Shown piece by piece: positions 1 to 8,450 of a DNA stretch of 64,000 nt. The first letter of the stretch is position 1; every line of letters starts with the position of its first letter. Below the pieces are notes generated by a model. That model saw only the letters and a program-made list of their open reading frames with translations. It did no database searches and was not told the origin of the DNA. The position numbers and the translations under genes are program-made. The stretch is from Methylobacterium cerastii (GTDB taxonomy: Bacteria; Pseudomonadota; Alphaproteobacteria; Rhizobiales; Beijerinckiaceae). The stretch spans positions 1 through 64,000 of the forward strand of contig NZ_BPQG01000004.1 in NCBI RefSeq assembly GCF_022179125.1, written 5' to 3'.

Positions 1-1
1 A

Positions 2-1039
2 GCCATCCTTCCGGGACTGGGTCTCTGTATGGCGGTCACCGCCGCAGCGGTCGGCTTCGAGGCCGTCGAGGCGCATCTGTTCGGTCGCGCCTGGCTCGAA
101 GCCCTGGTGCTGGCGATCCTGCTCGGGAGCGCGATCCGCACCGCCTGGACCCCGTCGCAACGTTTCTTTCCCGGCATCGCCTTCGGGGCCAAGACCGTAC
201 TGGAGATCGCGGTCGTTCTACTCGGGGCCTCGCTCAGCCTCACGACGATCCTCGCCGCCGGTCCGGGTCTGCTTTTCGGCATCGCGGGCGTCGTCGTGGT
301 CGCGATCCTGTCGAGTTACGGCATCGGCCGAGCGCTCGGGCTGCATCCGCGCATGGCGATCCTCGTGGCCTGCGGGAACTCGATCTGCGGCAACTCGGCG
401 ATCGCCGCCACGGCACCGGTGATCGGCGCAGACGGCGAGGACGTCGCCGCCTCCATTGCCTTCACTGCGGTGCTAGGCGTGCTGGTGGTGCTCGGCCTGC
501 CGCTGCTGGTGCCGCTGCTCGGCCTGTCGCCGATGCAGTACGGCGTGCTCGCCGGCCTTACCGTCTACGCCGTGCCGCAGGTGCTCGCCGCCACCGCGCC
601 GGTCGCGGCGCTCAGCGTCCAGGTCGGAACCCTGGTGAAGCTCGTCCGGGTGCTGATGCTAGGCCCGATCGTCCTGGTGCTCTCGCTCGGCGCGAGCCGG
701 CTGCGCGAGGAGACCGACGAGGCCGCCCCCGGCGTCACCGCGGGCGACCGCCCAGCCCGCGGCGGCCTCGCGATCCACCGCCTGGTGCCGTGGTTCATCC
801 TCGCCTTCCTTGCGCTCGCGGGCCTTCGCTCGACGGGCCTGATCCCGCCGTTTGCGTTCGCGCCGATGTCGGAGACCGCCAACGTGCTGACCGTGGTCTC
901 GATGGCGGCGCTCGGCCTCGGGGTCGACGTGCGCAGCGTCGCCAAGGCCGGGGCGCGGGTGACCCTCGCGGTGGTCGCCTCGCTCCTCGCCCTCGGCGCC
1001 GTCAGCCTCGGCCTGATCCGCGTGCTCGGCCTCGTCTGA
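2..1039 (+). CDS. YeiH/UPF0324 family membrane exporter (5' end cut by window)
   Basis: Putative inner-membrane anion exporter of the YeiH/UPF0324 family, usually linked to sulfate or sulfonate export. The protein is hydrophobic throughout, with about ten membrane segments and the family signature CGNSICGNSAIAA near residues 120-135. The frame is already open at the left edge and reads AILPGLGLCMAVTAAA, which matches the first membrane segment of the family, so the ATG at 29 is probably internal and the gene starts outside the window. The neighbouring sulfite oxidase genes, and a YeiE-like LysR gene further on, fit a role in disposing of sulfite or related sulfur anions. The substrate is inferred only. 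Confidence 0.85.
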   Translation, partial: AILPGLGLCMAVTAAAVGFEAVEAHLFGRAWLEALVLAILLGSAIRTAWTPSQRFFPGIAFGAKTVLEIAVVLLGASLSLTTILAAGPGLLFGIAGVVVVAILSSYGIGRALGLHPRMAILVACGNSICGNSAIAATAPVIGADGEDVAASIAFTAVLGVLVVLGLPLLVPLLGLSPMQYGVLAGLTVYAVPQVLAATAPVAALSVQVGTLVKLVRVLMLGPIVLVLSLGASRLREETDEAAPGVTAGDRPARGGLAIHRLVPWFILAFLALAGLRSTGLIPPFAFAPMSETANVLTVVSMAALGLGVDVRSVAKAGARVTLAVVASLLALGAVSLGLIRVLGLV

Positions 1040-1047
1040 TCCGCGCT

Positions 1048-2280
1048 ATGGCATCGATCCAACTCCTTGATGAAAGAACTGCCGTGACACGTTCGTCCCA
1101 ATCTTCGTCCGAGGCGGTCGCGCAGGGGACGGGATGGTTGATGGGGCCGGGTCGCGAAGCGGCGGACGCGGCAGCCCTTCTCGACGGGTTCAGTGCGTGC
1201 CTCTCGGGGCTTGGCCTGCCACTGGCCCGCGCCACCACCCACGCGCCGACCCTGCATCCGTCGTTCCGCTGGGTAATGCGCGTCTGGCATCCAGGAGCGT
1301 CGAGCCTAGCCTTGCGTCGCCGCCACGGCATCGAGAGTACGCCGACGTTCCACGGCAACACCGTCGAGCGCGTAGTCGAGACCCGTACCCCGTTCCGATG
1401 CCGTCTCGACGGGGATGGGCCGCTGCCGTTTCCCGTGCTCGGCGAGCTTCGCACCGAGGGTCTAACCGACTACCTCATCGTGCCGCTGCGCGCCGCGCGT
1501 GGACGCATGGGCGCCGCCTCCTGGGCCACGGCGAGACCGGGCGGCTTCACGCCGATCGAGATCTGCACGTTGCTGGCGCTGGTCGAGCCGTTCTCGCTGC
1601 TGTTCGAGATCAAGGCGCTCGACGACATGCTAGGCGCGGTGCTGAGCGCCTATGTCGGACGCGACCCGGCGCGGCAAATCCTGACCGGCACGGTGCGGCG
1701 CGGCGACGTACGCTTGATGCGGGCCGCGATGATGCTGACCGACCTGCGCGGGTTCGGCGAACTGTCCGACCGGCAAAGCCCCGACCGTGTCGTGGCCGCC
1801 CTCAACCGGATGTTCGATGCCATCGTGCCGGCCGTCGAGGCGGAAGGCGGCGAGGTGCTGAAGTACATCGGCGACGGGCTACTGGCCGTGTTCGATGCCG
1901 ATCGCGACGAGGCCGAGGCGCGCAGTGCCGCCTTGCGTGCCGCCGAGGCCGCGCTTGATGCGCTTGCGACCCTGCGCAACGGTGACAGGGCTGCCTTCGA
2001 GGTCGGCGTCGCACTTCATGTCGGGGAGGTCGCCTACGGCAATATCGGCGGCGGCGACCGGGTCGATTTCACGGCGATCGGCCGCGATCTCAACGTGCTC
2101 GCCCGCGTCGAGCGCCTGTGCAAGACCTACAACACGCCGCTGATCGCCACCGACACCTTCATCGACGGGTTGGCACATGCCCTTGAACCGCTCGGCACCG
2201 TCGCCTTGCGCGGTTTTTCCGAGCGTCACGCCCTGTTCGGGTGTCGCAGGACCGCGCCCGTCGGCGCGCCGGCGGCGTGA
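1048..2280 (+). CDS. Class III adenylate cyclase with N-terminal sensor region
   Basis: 410-residue soluble protein that should make cAMP from ATP. The C-terminal catalytic domain (about residues 225-400) has both metal-binding aspartates (MMLTDLRGF and YIGDGLLAVF), the adenine-selecting Lys and Asp (EVLKYIGD and GDRVDFTAIG) and the transition-state Asn and Arg (RDLNVLARVE), so it looks active. The N-terminal 200 residues resemble the GAF-like region found in rhizobial and Methylobacterium cyclases of this kind; no membrane segment is seen. The ATG at 1048 lies 8 bases after the yeiH-like stop and starts the conserved region. A longer upstream frame exists but overlaps yeiH and is low-complexity, so I rejected it. 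The signal it senses is unknown. Confidence 0.85.
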   Translation: MASIQLLDERTAVTRSSQSSSEAVAQGTGWLMGPGREAADAAALLDGFSACLSGLGLPLARATTHAPTLHPSFRWVMRVWHPGASSLALRRRHGIESTPTFHGNTVERVVETRTPFRCRLDGDGPLPFPVLGELRTEGLTDYLIVPLRAARGRMGAASWATARPGGFTPIEICTLLALVEPFSLLFEIKALDDMLGAVLSAYVGRDPARQILTGTVRRGDVRLMRAAMMLTDLRGFGELSDRQSPDRVVAALNRMFDAIVPAVEAEGGEVLKYIGDGLLAVFDADRDEAEARSAALRAAEAALDALATLRNGDRAAFEVGVALHVGEVAYGNIGGGDRVDFTAIGRDLNVLARVERLCKTYNTPLIATDTFIDGLAHALEPLGTVALRGFSERHALFGCRRTAPVGAPAA

Positions 2281-2374
2281 CGCCGAGACGGCGTCCTTGA
2301 TCGTCCCATTGGAGATCGAAACTTCTCAAATCATCGCGTTTGGAGATCATTCGTATCGCGAAAGACCGTTGGTG

Positions 2375-2400
2375 GGAATAAATCGTATCCCGTAGCATCT
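2375..2400 (+). promoter_or_regulatory. Candidate ECF-sigma promoter upstream of sorA
   Basis: GGAATA at 2375-2380, a 14-base spacer, then GCATCT at 2395-2400. This is one of four copies in the first 10 kb with the same hexamers and spacing, each before a transcription unit. It lies 76 bases before the sorA start. The GGAATA element resembles a typical ECF -35 box. Assignment to the ECF sigma factor at 8447-8956 is inference. Confidence 0.6.
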
Positions 2401-2476
2401 CCCTGGTCGCGAGGAATCGCCACGGGTCCGATGCCTTCGAACGCATCGACGCCGACATCCTTCAAGGGGAGAGACC

Positions 2477-3700
2477 ATGCACGGACTGGACAGACCGATG
2501 AACCGCCGCCTCGTCCTGGGTGGCCTAGGGCTCGGAAGCCTCGGCGCCGCCATACCGGCCTGGGCGGCGGGCTCGGTGAAGCTTCCGCTGCCCGGCGGCC
2601 CGGACGAGCGGGCGCTGACCACGGCCTTTCCGGGCAAGGCCGAGATGATCCTCCAGCGCACTCATCCGCCGCTACTGGAGACGCCGTTCTCGGTGTTCGA
2701 CGAGGGTGTATTCACCCCCAACGACCGCTTCTACGTCCGCTGGCACTGGGCCTCGATCCCGACCGAAGTCGATGCCGGCACCTTCCGGCTCAAGGTCCAC
2801 GGCCATGTCGAGAAGGAGCTCTCGCTCTCGCTCGACGCCATCGCCGGCCTGCCGCGCTTCGAGATCGCCGCAGTGAACCAGTGCTCGGGCAATTCGCGCG
2901 GGTTGTTCGAGCCGCGGGTGACCGGCGCGCAATGGGCAAACGGTTCGATGGGCAACGCCCGCTGGACCGGCGTGCGCCTCAGGGACGTGCTCGAAAAGGC
3001 CGGGGTGAAGGCCGGTGCCGTGCAGGTGCGCTTCAACGGCCTCGACGAGCCGGTGGTCGACGACGCGCCCGACTTCAAGAAGTCGCTCGATCTCAAGCAC
3101 GCCAACAATGGTGAGGTGATGATCGCCTACGCGATGAACGGCGAGCAATTGCCGCTGCTCAATGGTTTCCCGCTCCGGCTCGTGGTGCCGGGCTGGTACT
3201 CGACCTACTGGGTCAAGATGCTGTCCGACATCGAAGTGCTGGACAAGCCCGACGACGGGTACTGGATGAAGACCGCTTACCGCATTCCTGACGTGCCGGG
3301 CGCTAACATCAAGCCCGGTCAGACCGGCTTCAAGACGGTGCCGATCAACAGGATGGTGCCGCGCTCGTTCGTCACCAACCTGACCGATGGCGCCAAGGTG
3401 GCGGCCGGAACGCCGGTGGCGTTGCGCGGCATCGCCTTCGGCGGCGATTGCGGGGTGAAGGCGGTGGACTTCTCAGGCGACGGCGGCGCGACGTGGTTCC
3501 CGGCGCAGCTCGGCGCGGACGAAGGCCCCTACAGCTTCCGCCGCTTCGACGGCAGCTTGCCGGCATTGGCTGCCGGCAGCCACACGGTCAGGGTCCGCTG
3601 CACCAACACCAACGGCGTCGCGCAGCCCCTGGACCGGGTCTGGAACGGGGCCGGCTTCATGCAGAACGGCATCGAGGCCGTGTCCTTCCAGGCCGCTTGA
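2477..3700 (+). CDS. sorA: Periplasmic sulfite:cytochrome c oxidoreductase, molybdenum subunit
   Basis: 407-residue molybdopterin enzyme of the sulfite oxidase family that oxidises sulfite to sulfate in the periplasm and passes electrons to the cytochrome subunit encoded next. A Tat signal is visible (RR at residues 10-11, MNRRLVLGG, then a hydrophobic stretch ending AWA). The molybdenum-ligating cysteine is Cys136 in NQCSGNSRG, and an Ig-like dimerisation domain fills the last 120 residues. The start at 2477 has a good Shine-Dalgarno (AAGGGGAGAG). The sorB cytochrome gene follows after 11 bases, as in known SorAB systems. A candidate ECF-type promoter lies upstream at 2375-2400. Confidence 0.9.
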   Translation: MHGLDRPMNRRLVLGGLGLGSLGAAIPAWAAGSVKLPLPGGPDERALTTAFPGKAEMILQRTHPPLLETPFSVFDEGVFTPNDRFYVRWHWASIPTEVDAGTFRLKVHGHVEKELSLSLDAIAGLPRFEIAAVNQCSGNSRGLFEPRVTGAQWANGSMGNARWTGVRLRDVLEKAGVKAGAVQVRFNGLDEPVVDDAPDFKKSLDLKHANNGEVMIAYAMNGEQLPLLNGFPLRLVVPGWYSTYWVKMLSDIEVLDKPDDGYWMKTAYRIPDVPGANIKPGQTGFKTVPINRMVPRSFVTNLTDGAKVAAGTPVALRGIAFGGDCGVKAVDFSGDGGATWFPAQLGADEGPYSFRRFDGSLPALAAGSHTVRVRCTNTNGVAQPLDRVWNGAGFMQNGIEAVSFQAA

Positions 3701-3711
3701 GGAGAACAGCC

Positions 3712-4050
3712 ATGAACCCGATCCGCCCTGCGGCCCTCATCGCCGCCCTCATACTGTCTCCCCTGGTGGCGTTCGCCGCTTCGGCTCCCGAGCCGATGCG
3801 CTTCACCTCGCAATCGATCGAATTCCCGACTTCCGACCGGATCTTCCCGGACGGGCCGGGGGCCGAGGCGGTCAACAACAACTGCCTCGCCTGCCACTCG
3901 GCCGGGATGGTGCTGACCCAGCCCAAGCTCACGAAGGCGCAGTGGACCGAGACCGTGAACAAGATGGTTCACGTCTACAAGGCGCCGGTCGATCCGGCCG
4001 ACGTGCAGACCATCGTCGACTACCTCACGGCGTTGAAGCCGACGCCCTGA
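3712..4050 (+). CDS. sorB: Monohaem cytochrome c subunit of sulfite dehydrogenase
   Basis: 112-residue secreted c-type cytochrome that accepts electrons from SorA. It has a cleavable signal peptide (hydrophobic residues 5-22, ending AFAAS) and one haem-binding motif, CLACH, near residue 63. A downstream Met in the KMVHVYKAP segment is a plausible sixth ligand. An AGGAGA ribosome site sits 6 bases before the ATG. Size and position directly after sorA match SorB of described SorAB enzymes. Confidence 0.85.
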   Translation: MNPIRPAALIAALILSPLVAFAASAPEPMRFTSQSIEFPTSDRIFPDGPGAEAVNNNCLACHSAGMVLTQPKLTKAQWTETVNKMVHVYKAPVDPADVQTIVDYLTALKPTP

Positions 4051-4060
4051 ACCCCCGAAT

Positions 4061-4095
4061 CCCGAGGCCGCCGCGTTTTTTTCGCCGGCCTCGGG
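4061..4095. terminator. Inverted repeat after sorB (terminator-like)
   Basis: A perfect 10-bp stem (CCCGAGGCCG at 4061-4070 with CGGCCTCGGG at 4086-4095) begins 11 bases after the sorB stop. A run of seven T lies in the 15-base loop rather than after the stem, so it is not a textbook intrinsic terminator. The right arm touches the candidate ECF promoter that starts at 4095. Confidence 0.4.
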
Positions 4096-4120
4096 GAATA
4101 GACCGCGCCCTCCGGCATCT
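4095..4120 (+). promoter_or_regulatory. Candidate ECF-sigma promoter upstream of first YVTN gene
   Basis: GGAATA at 4095-4100, 14 bases, GCATCT at 4115-4120: identical hexamers and spacing to the sites at 2375, 9478 and (reverse strand) 9419. It is 115 bases before the YVTN gene start, giving that gene its own transcript separate from sorAB. Confidence 0.6.
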
Positions 4121-4234
4121 CCCCAGGGCGATGCACGGCCAAACCGGTCTCGCATCACGCAATCCGAATTAGAACCAGCCCTCACGGCAGGCCCCGGCCG
4201 CCGAACGAGCGCGCATGCCAGAGAGACACGCTTC

Positions 4235-5218
4235 ATGACCCACGTCCGCACCAGCCTCCGCGCCCTCCTCGCCGGAGCCGCCTTGCTCCTCGCCCAGGGC
4301 CAGCCCGGGTCCGCCGCTGGCTTCGACGGCGCGATCAAGAACAACGCCCTGGCGCTGAACGCCGCTGGGACCGTCGCCGCTGTGTCGAACAGCGAGGAGA
4401 GCGCCGTCATCGTCTACGACGTCGCCAAGGGCACGGTGCTGCGCCGCCTCGACGGCTTCGTCACGCCGCGCAACATCGTTTTCGCGCCGGACGGCGCCCG
4501 CTTCTACGTCTCCGACAGTGGCACCGGCCGGATCACGGTCTATGAGACCGCCACCGGCAAGGAAGCCGGCGTTCTCGCCGCCGGCCCCGGCGCGTTCGGC
4601 ACGGTGCTCTCGGCCGACGGGGCCAAGCTCTACGTCAACAACGAGGCCGCGAGCACGCTGACCGTGTTCGACACCAGGACCATGCTCGCCGAGGCCGTGA
4701 TCCCCGGCTTCGCGCAGCCGCGCCAGGGCGTGAAGCTGTCGCCTGACGGCAAGACCGTGTTCGTCACGAACTTCCTTGGCGACAAGATCACGTTGGTCGA
4801 TACCGCCACCAACAAGATCACCGGTGAGATCGCCGGGTTCGACAAGCTGCGCGCCATCTCGATCACCAAGGACGGCAAGACGCTTTTTGCCGCCAACAGC
4901 GGCCGTAATACCATCGGCGTGGTCGATGTCGCCGCCCATAAGGTCACCTCCGAAGTGGAAGTGGGCAAGGACCCCTACGGCGCCGCACTGACCCCGGACG
5001 GGCGCTTCGTCTATTCGGGCAACCTGAAGGACAACTCGCTCTCGGTGATCGACACCGGCACCCTCAAGGTCGTCGCCACGGTGACCGGCCTGAACGAGCC
5101 GCGCCAGGCGATCGCGTTCTCGGCCGACAACGCCCATGCCTACGTCCTCAACCGCGACCTCAGCGTCGCCGTAGTGGACCGGGCGAAGAACGCGGTGGTC
5201 TCGACGATGAAGCCCTGA
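4235..5218 (+). CDS. Secreted YVTN-type beta-propeller protein
   Basis: 327-residue protein with an N-terminal signal peptide (hydrophobic residues 8-28, AAG cleavage region) followed by about seven propeller blades of roughly 42 residues carrying YVTN-like strands such as FVTNFLGDKITLVDT and LFAANSGRNTIGVVDV. Such proteins act in the periplasm as binding or scaffolding modules; no catalytic residues are evident. It lies between the two sulfite oxidase genes, has its own candidate ECF promoter and is followed by a strong hairpin, so it is probably a single-gene unit. Its exact role in sulfite metabolism is unknown. Confidence 0.8.
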   Translation: MTHVRTSLRALLAGAALLLAQGQPGSAAGFDGAIKNNALALNAAGTVAAVSNSEESAVIVYDVAKGTVLRRLDGFVTPRNIVFAPDGARFYVSDSGTGRITVYETATGKEAGVLAAGPGAFGTVLSADGAKLYVNNEAASTLTVFDTRTMLAEAVIPGFAQPRQGVKLSPDGKTVFVTNFLGDKITLVDTATNKITGEIAGFDKLRAISITKDGKTLFAANSGRNTIGVVDVAAHKVTSEVEVGKDPYGAALTPDGRFVYSGNLKDNSLSVIDTGTLKVVATVTGLNEPRQAIAFSADNAHAYVLNRDLSVAVVDRAKNAVVSTMKP

Positions 5219-5225
5219 GGCGACG

Positions 5226-5257
5226 CGCGCCGGGGGCCTTATCGCCCCCGGCGCGTT
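5226..5257 (+). terminator. Rho-independent-like terminator after YVTN gene
   Basis: Perfect 12-bp GC-rich stem (5226-5237 with 5244-5255) with a 6-base loop, starting 7 bases after the stop codon. Only TT-CTCG follows, so the U-tract is weak. Confidence 0.6.
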
Positions 5258-5296
5258 CTCGTCGTCGATACGTCACGAACGCAGGACAAAAACCCC

Positions 5297-6382
5297 ATGC
5301 TCGGCCTGTTCCAGCGCAAGGACCGCCTCATCGTGCACGGCGAGGCGCCCTACAATGCCGAGCCGCCGCTCGATCGCCTGCGGGCGGCCTTCCTCACCGA
5401 CCAGGCCGACTTCTACGTCCGCAGCCACGGCGACATCCCGGACCTCGACGCCGACGGCTACCGCCTGACTGTCGACGGGATGATCGCGACGCCCCTCGAA
5501 TTGTCCGTCGCCGATCTGAAGGCACGCTTCGCGCACGTCACCGTCACGGCGGTGATGCAATGCGCCGGCAACCGCCGGGCCGACATGCTGGCGGTGGCCC
5601 CGGTCGCCGGCGACCCGTGGGCGGCCGGCGCCATCGGCAACGCGGAATGGACTGGGGTGCGGCTCGCCGACGTCCTGCACGCCGCCGGGATCGATGCGGG
5701 CAGTCCGCGCCACGTCGCCTTCGAGAGCCACGACCGTATCGCGGGGTCGGACATACGCTTCGGCGCCTCGATCCCGCTCGCCAAGGCGCTGGCGCCCGAG
5801 ACGCTGCTCGCCTTCGCGATGAACGGCGAGCCTCTCGCCCCCGAGCACGGCTATCCGTTGCGCGTGGTGGTGCCGGGATTTGCCGGCATCCGCAGCCCGA
5901 AATGGCTCGCCCGCATCACGGTGCAGGACCACCCCTCCGACAACCCGATGCAGGCCGACGACTACAAGCTGTTTCCGCCCGACGTGACCGCCGAGACCGC
6001 GGACCCCGCCCACGGCATCACCATCGAGGCGATGCCGCTCAACAGCGCGATCTGCGAGCCCGCCCGCGGCGCAGCGTTGAAGCCCGGCCGGCACGCGATC
6101 CGCGGCTACGCCATCGCCAGCGATCGCGCGGTCGCCCGCGTCGACGTCTCGACGGATGGCGGCCGCAGCTGGGCGCAGGCCCGGATCGACCGCGATGCCG
6201 ACGCGCCCTACGCCTGGACGTTCTGGGAGATCGACCGCGAGCTGACCGCGGGCGAGCACGAACTCGCGGTGCGGGCCTGGGACTCCGCCGGCCAGACCCA
6301 GCCGGCCGCGCCCGACGACACCTGGAACTACAAGGGCTACCTCAGCGCCGCCTGGCACCGGGTACGGGTCACTGTGGCCTGA
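5297..6382 (+). CDS. Second sulfite oxidase-family molybdopterin protein, no signal peptide
   Basis: 361-residue sulfite oxidase-like enzyme. The molybdenum-ligand cysteine is Cys89 in MQCAGNRRA, and the molybdopterin fold continues through GNAEWTGVRL and PLRVVVPGFAG. The C-terminal dimerisation domain holds STDGGRSW and ends DDTWNYKGYLSAAWHRV, like the eukaryotic type. Unlike SorA it begins directly with the enzymatic domain (MLGLFQRKDRLIVHG) and has no Tat or Sec signal, so it is probably cytoplasmic and its electron acceptor is unknown. It lacks an adjacent cytochrome gene. Another sulfur substrate is possible. Confidence 0.8.
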   Translation: MLGLFQRKDRLIVHGEAPYNAEPPLDRLRAAFLTDQADFYVRSHGDIPDLDADGYRLTVDGMIATPLELSVADLKARFAHVTVTAVMQCAGNRRADMLAVAPVAGDPWAAGAIGNAEWTGVRLADVLHAAGIDAGSPRHVAFESHDRIAGSDIRFGASIPLAKALAPETLLAFAMNGEPLAPEHGYPLRVVVPGFAGIRSPKWLARITVQDHPSDNPMQADDYKLFPPDVTAETADPAHGITIEAMPLNSAICEPARGAALKPGRHAIRGYAIASDRAVARVDVSTDGGRSWAQARIDRDADAPYAWTFWEIDRELTAGEHELAVRAWDSAGQTQPAAPDDTWNYKGYLSAAWHRVRVTVA

Positions 6383-6385
6383 CCG

Positions 6386-6757
6386 TCACGCCCAGAGCAG
6401 GGCGGTGGCCGCAAGGCCCGAGATCGCGATCAGCAAGGCCACGATCCCGACGGTGAGGATGCGCGGCATCATCGGGATCTCGGCATCGGCGAGACGCGCC
6501 CGGATCGCCCGGTCCCGCCATGCGGCGCCGGCGAACGAGGCAAGCGCGCAGGCGATCAACGTGAGCGACAGCACCTTCAGCGGCCAGACCGCCAGCACCT
6601 CCCGCAGGAAGCGCTGCGCGGCCAGGCCGACGCCGAGGAAGGCGAGCCCGGTGCGAAGCCACGCCACGAACGTACGCTCGGCTGCCAGAACCGTCCGGTC
6701 CTCGGCGAGCCTCACCCGGGGATCGTCGGGGTGCACGGGTTTCGCAGGATCGCTCAT
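6386..6757 (-). CDS. DUF202 family small membrane protein
   Basis: 123-residue protein with the DUF202 (YidH-like) pattern: a charged N terminus, the signature LAAERTFVAWLRTGLAFLG near residues 25-43, and three membrane helices. Function of the family is not established. Its start overlaps the stop of the LysR gene by 4 bases, so it is the last gene of the five-gene reverse unit that begins at 9353. Confidence 0.8.
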   Translation of the reverse strand: MSDPAKPVHPDDPRVRLAEDRTVLAAERTFVAWLRTGLAFLGVGLAAQRFLREVLAVWPLKVLSLTLIACALASFAGAAWRDRAIRARLADAEIPMMPRILTVGIVALLIAISGLAATALLWA

Positions 6758-7644
6758 CCGGCATCCGCCGTCGCGATCAGGTCGAGCAACGCGTCGGCGG
6801 CCCGGCTGCGGTAGCGCTCCTTGTGGCGCAGCACCCGGAACGGCCGGCTCGGCAGGGCGAACGCCGCCCGCACCAGGGTTCCGGTCCGAAGCGCGGCGGC
6901 GACCACGGTCTCGGACAGGACGGCGGCCCCGCCCCCGGCCTCGACGGCGGCGCGCACCGCCTCGTTAGAGGGCAGTTCGAGCGTGACCCGAAGCTGGGCG
7001 GCTGCGAGGCCGGCCGCACCCAGGGCCGCCTCGAAGGCCGAGCGGGTTCCCGATCCCGCCTCGCGCAGCACCCAGTCGGCCCCGGCGAGATTTTCGGGTT
7101 CGAGGTCGGTCGCCCCGGCGAAGGCATGGCCAGGGGCGACCACGAGGACCAGTTGGTCCTGCGCGATGGTGGTGCTCGCAAGCGTCGGGTCGTCGAGCGC
7201 CCCCTCGACGAAGCCGAGTTCGGCCTGCCCGGCGCGCACCGCGTCGGCGGCGTCGGTGGTGTTGCCCACCGCCAACCGGATAGCGATCTCAGGGTAGGCC
7301 CGGCGGAAGGCGACGAGGTGGCGAGGCAGCCAGTCGCTGGCGATGGTCTGGCTGGCGTAGAGCGCCAGCGTCCCGCGCCGCAGGCCGCTGAGGTCGGCGA
7401 GCACCAGTTCGGCGGCCTCGGCCCGGGCGAGCACGGCGCGGGCCTCGACGAGAAATATGCGCCCCGCCTCAGTCAGCTCGATCCCGCGGCCGACCCGGTG
7501 AAAGAGCTTGGTGGCGTGTCGCCCCTCGATGTTGGCGATCGCCGTGCTGACCGCCGACTGGACGAGGTTCAGCGCTTCGGCGGCCCGCGTCACGTGCTGT
7601 CGCTCGGCCACCGCCACAAAGATGCGGAGTTGGTCGAGGGTCAT
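6754..7644 (-). CDS. LysR-family transcriptional regulator, YeiE-like
   Basis: 296-residue LysR regulator. The N-terminal winged helix-turn-helix covers residues 1-60 (MTLDQLRIFVAVAERQHVTR, then LNLVQSAVSTAIANIE), and the periplasmic-binding-like effector domain follows from about residue 90. Overall pattern is close to YeiE/CysB-like members that respond to sulfur compounds, and the yeiH-like gene and sulfite oxidases in the window support that. It overlaps the anti-sigma gene by 4 bases and the DUF202 gene by 4 bases, so expression is tied to the ECF operon. The effector is inferred, not shown. Confidence 0.85.
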   Translation of the reverse strand: MTLDQLRIFVAVAERQHVTRAAEALNLVQSAVSTAIANIEGRHATKLFHRVGRGIELTEAGRIFLVEARAVLARAEAAELVLADLSGLRRGTLALYASQTIASDWLPRHLVAFRRAYPEIAIRLAVGNTTDAADAVRAGQAELGFVEGALDDPTLASTTIAQDQLVLVVAPGHAFAGATDLEPENLAGADWVLREAGSGTRSAFEAALGAAGLAAAQLRVTLELPSNEAVRAAVEAGGGAAVLSETVVAAALRTGTLVRAAFALPSRPFRVLRHKERYRSRAADALLDLIATADAG

Positions 7645-8450
7645 GGTTGCCGCTGCGGAACCGGCAGTCCACGGACTTGCGCGTCGACCGACTGCGCGAC
7701 GATCAACAGCCGCGCCTCGTCGGTGCGACCCGTGACGACGTAGGACATGCCGCCATCGACCCAGGAGAAGGCGGCGATGTCGCCCTCGCGGGCGAAGCGG
7801 AACACCGTGCGGCCATCCGCATCGCCTACGCGGCTGTAGAGTGTCAGCCGGGTGCCGTGGTCGTCATCGTACATCAGCATCGCGGCGGATTCGGAACCCG
7901 CCGGCAGCAGCCGGCCGCCCATCAGGCGGAAGCCGTACGCCGTAAGGTCGGGGGTGGTCACCGCCCGGCCGAGGCGCTTCGAGAGCCACGTAACAAGGTG
8001 CGGCTTCTCGTCGGCGCGCACCTCCACCGGATGCACCGCCTCGACCACGTAGGTGCGGAAGGCCGCCACCGCGTCGTCGGTCGCTGGCTCGGTTCGCGCG
8101 AGCGTGACCGTGGGTACCTGCCGCGCGGCATGGCCGAACCAGCCGGCGGCGCCGCCGACCGCGAGGCAGAGCACGGCCGCAGCCGCGACCGGAAGCCAGC
8201 GGTAGGTTATCGGGCGATGTCGCGAGCGGATGTTGGCCACCCGGAGCCGCGCCGGAATCGCCTCCTCGGCGATCGGCGCGAGGCGGGCACGCAAGCGCTC
8301 GCGTAGGGCGCGATCCGCCGAGACCTCCGCCGCCCGCGCGGGGTTTCCCCTGAGCCATGCCTCGACCAGCGCCTGCCGCTCCGGTTCGAGACGACCGTCG
8401 ATCAGGCCGTGGAGGTCGTCCTCGCCGACCGGGCGCGGATCCCCGCTCAT
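7641..8450 (-). CDS. Membrane anti-sigma factor
   Basis: 269-residue protein with a short cytoplasmic N-terminal domain of anti-sigma type (residues 1-75, DDLHGLIDGRLEPERQALVE), one membrane helix at about residues 84-105 (LPVAAAAVLCLAVGGAAGWF) and a periplasmic domain. It overlaps the ECF sigma gene upstream by 4 bases (ATGA), the usual arrangement of a sigma/anti-sigma pair. No zinc-binding HxxxCxxC motif is visible, so it is not a ZAS-type factor. It should hold the sigma factor inactive until an envelope signal arrives. Confidence 0.85.
   Translation of the reverse strand: MSGDPRPVGEDDLHGLIDGRLEPERQALVEAWLRGNPARAAEVSADRALRERLRARLAPIAEEAIPARLRVANIRSRHRPITYRWLPVAAAAVLCLAVGGAAGWFGHAARQVPTVTLARTEPATDDAVAAFRTYVVEAVHPVEVRADEKPHLVTWLSKRLGRAVTTPDLTAYGFRLMGGRLLPAGSESAAMLMYDDDHGTRLTLYSRVGDADGRTVFRFAREGDIAAFSWVDGGMSYVVTGRTDEARLLIVAQSVDAQVRGLPVPQRQP

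Noticed and set aside
4061-4095. T-run in the hairpin loop as a true intrinsic terminator
   Set aside because: The seven T lie inside the loop, not after the stem, so it is listed only as terminator-like.
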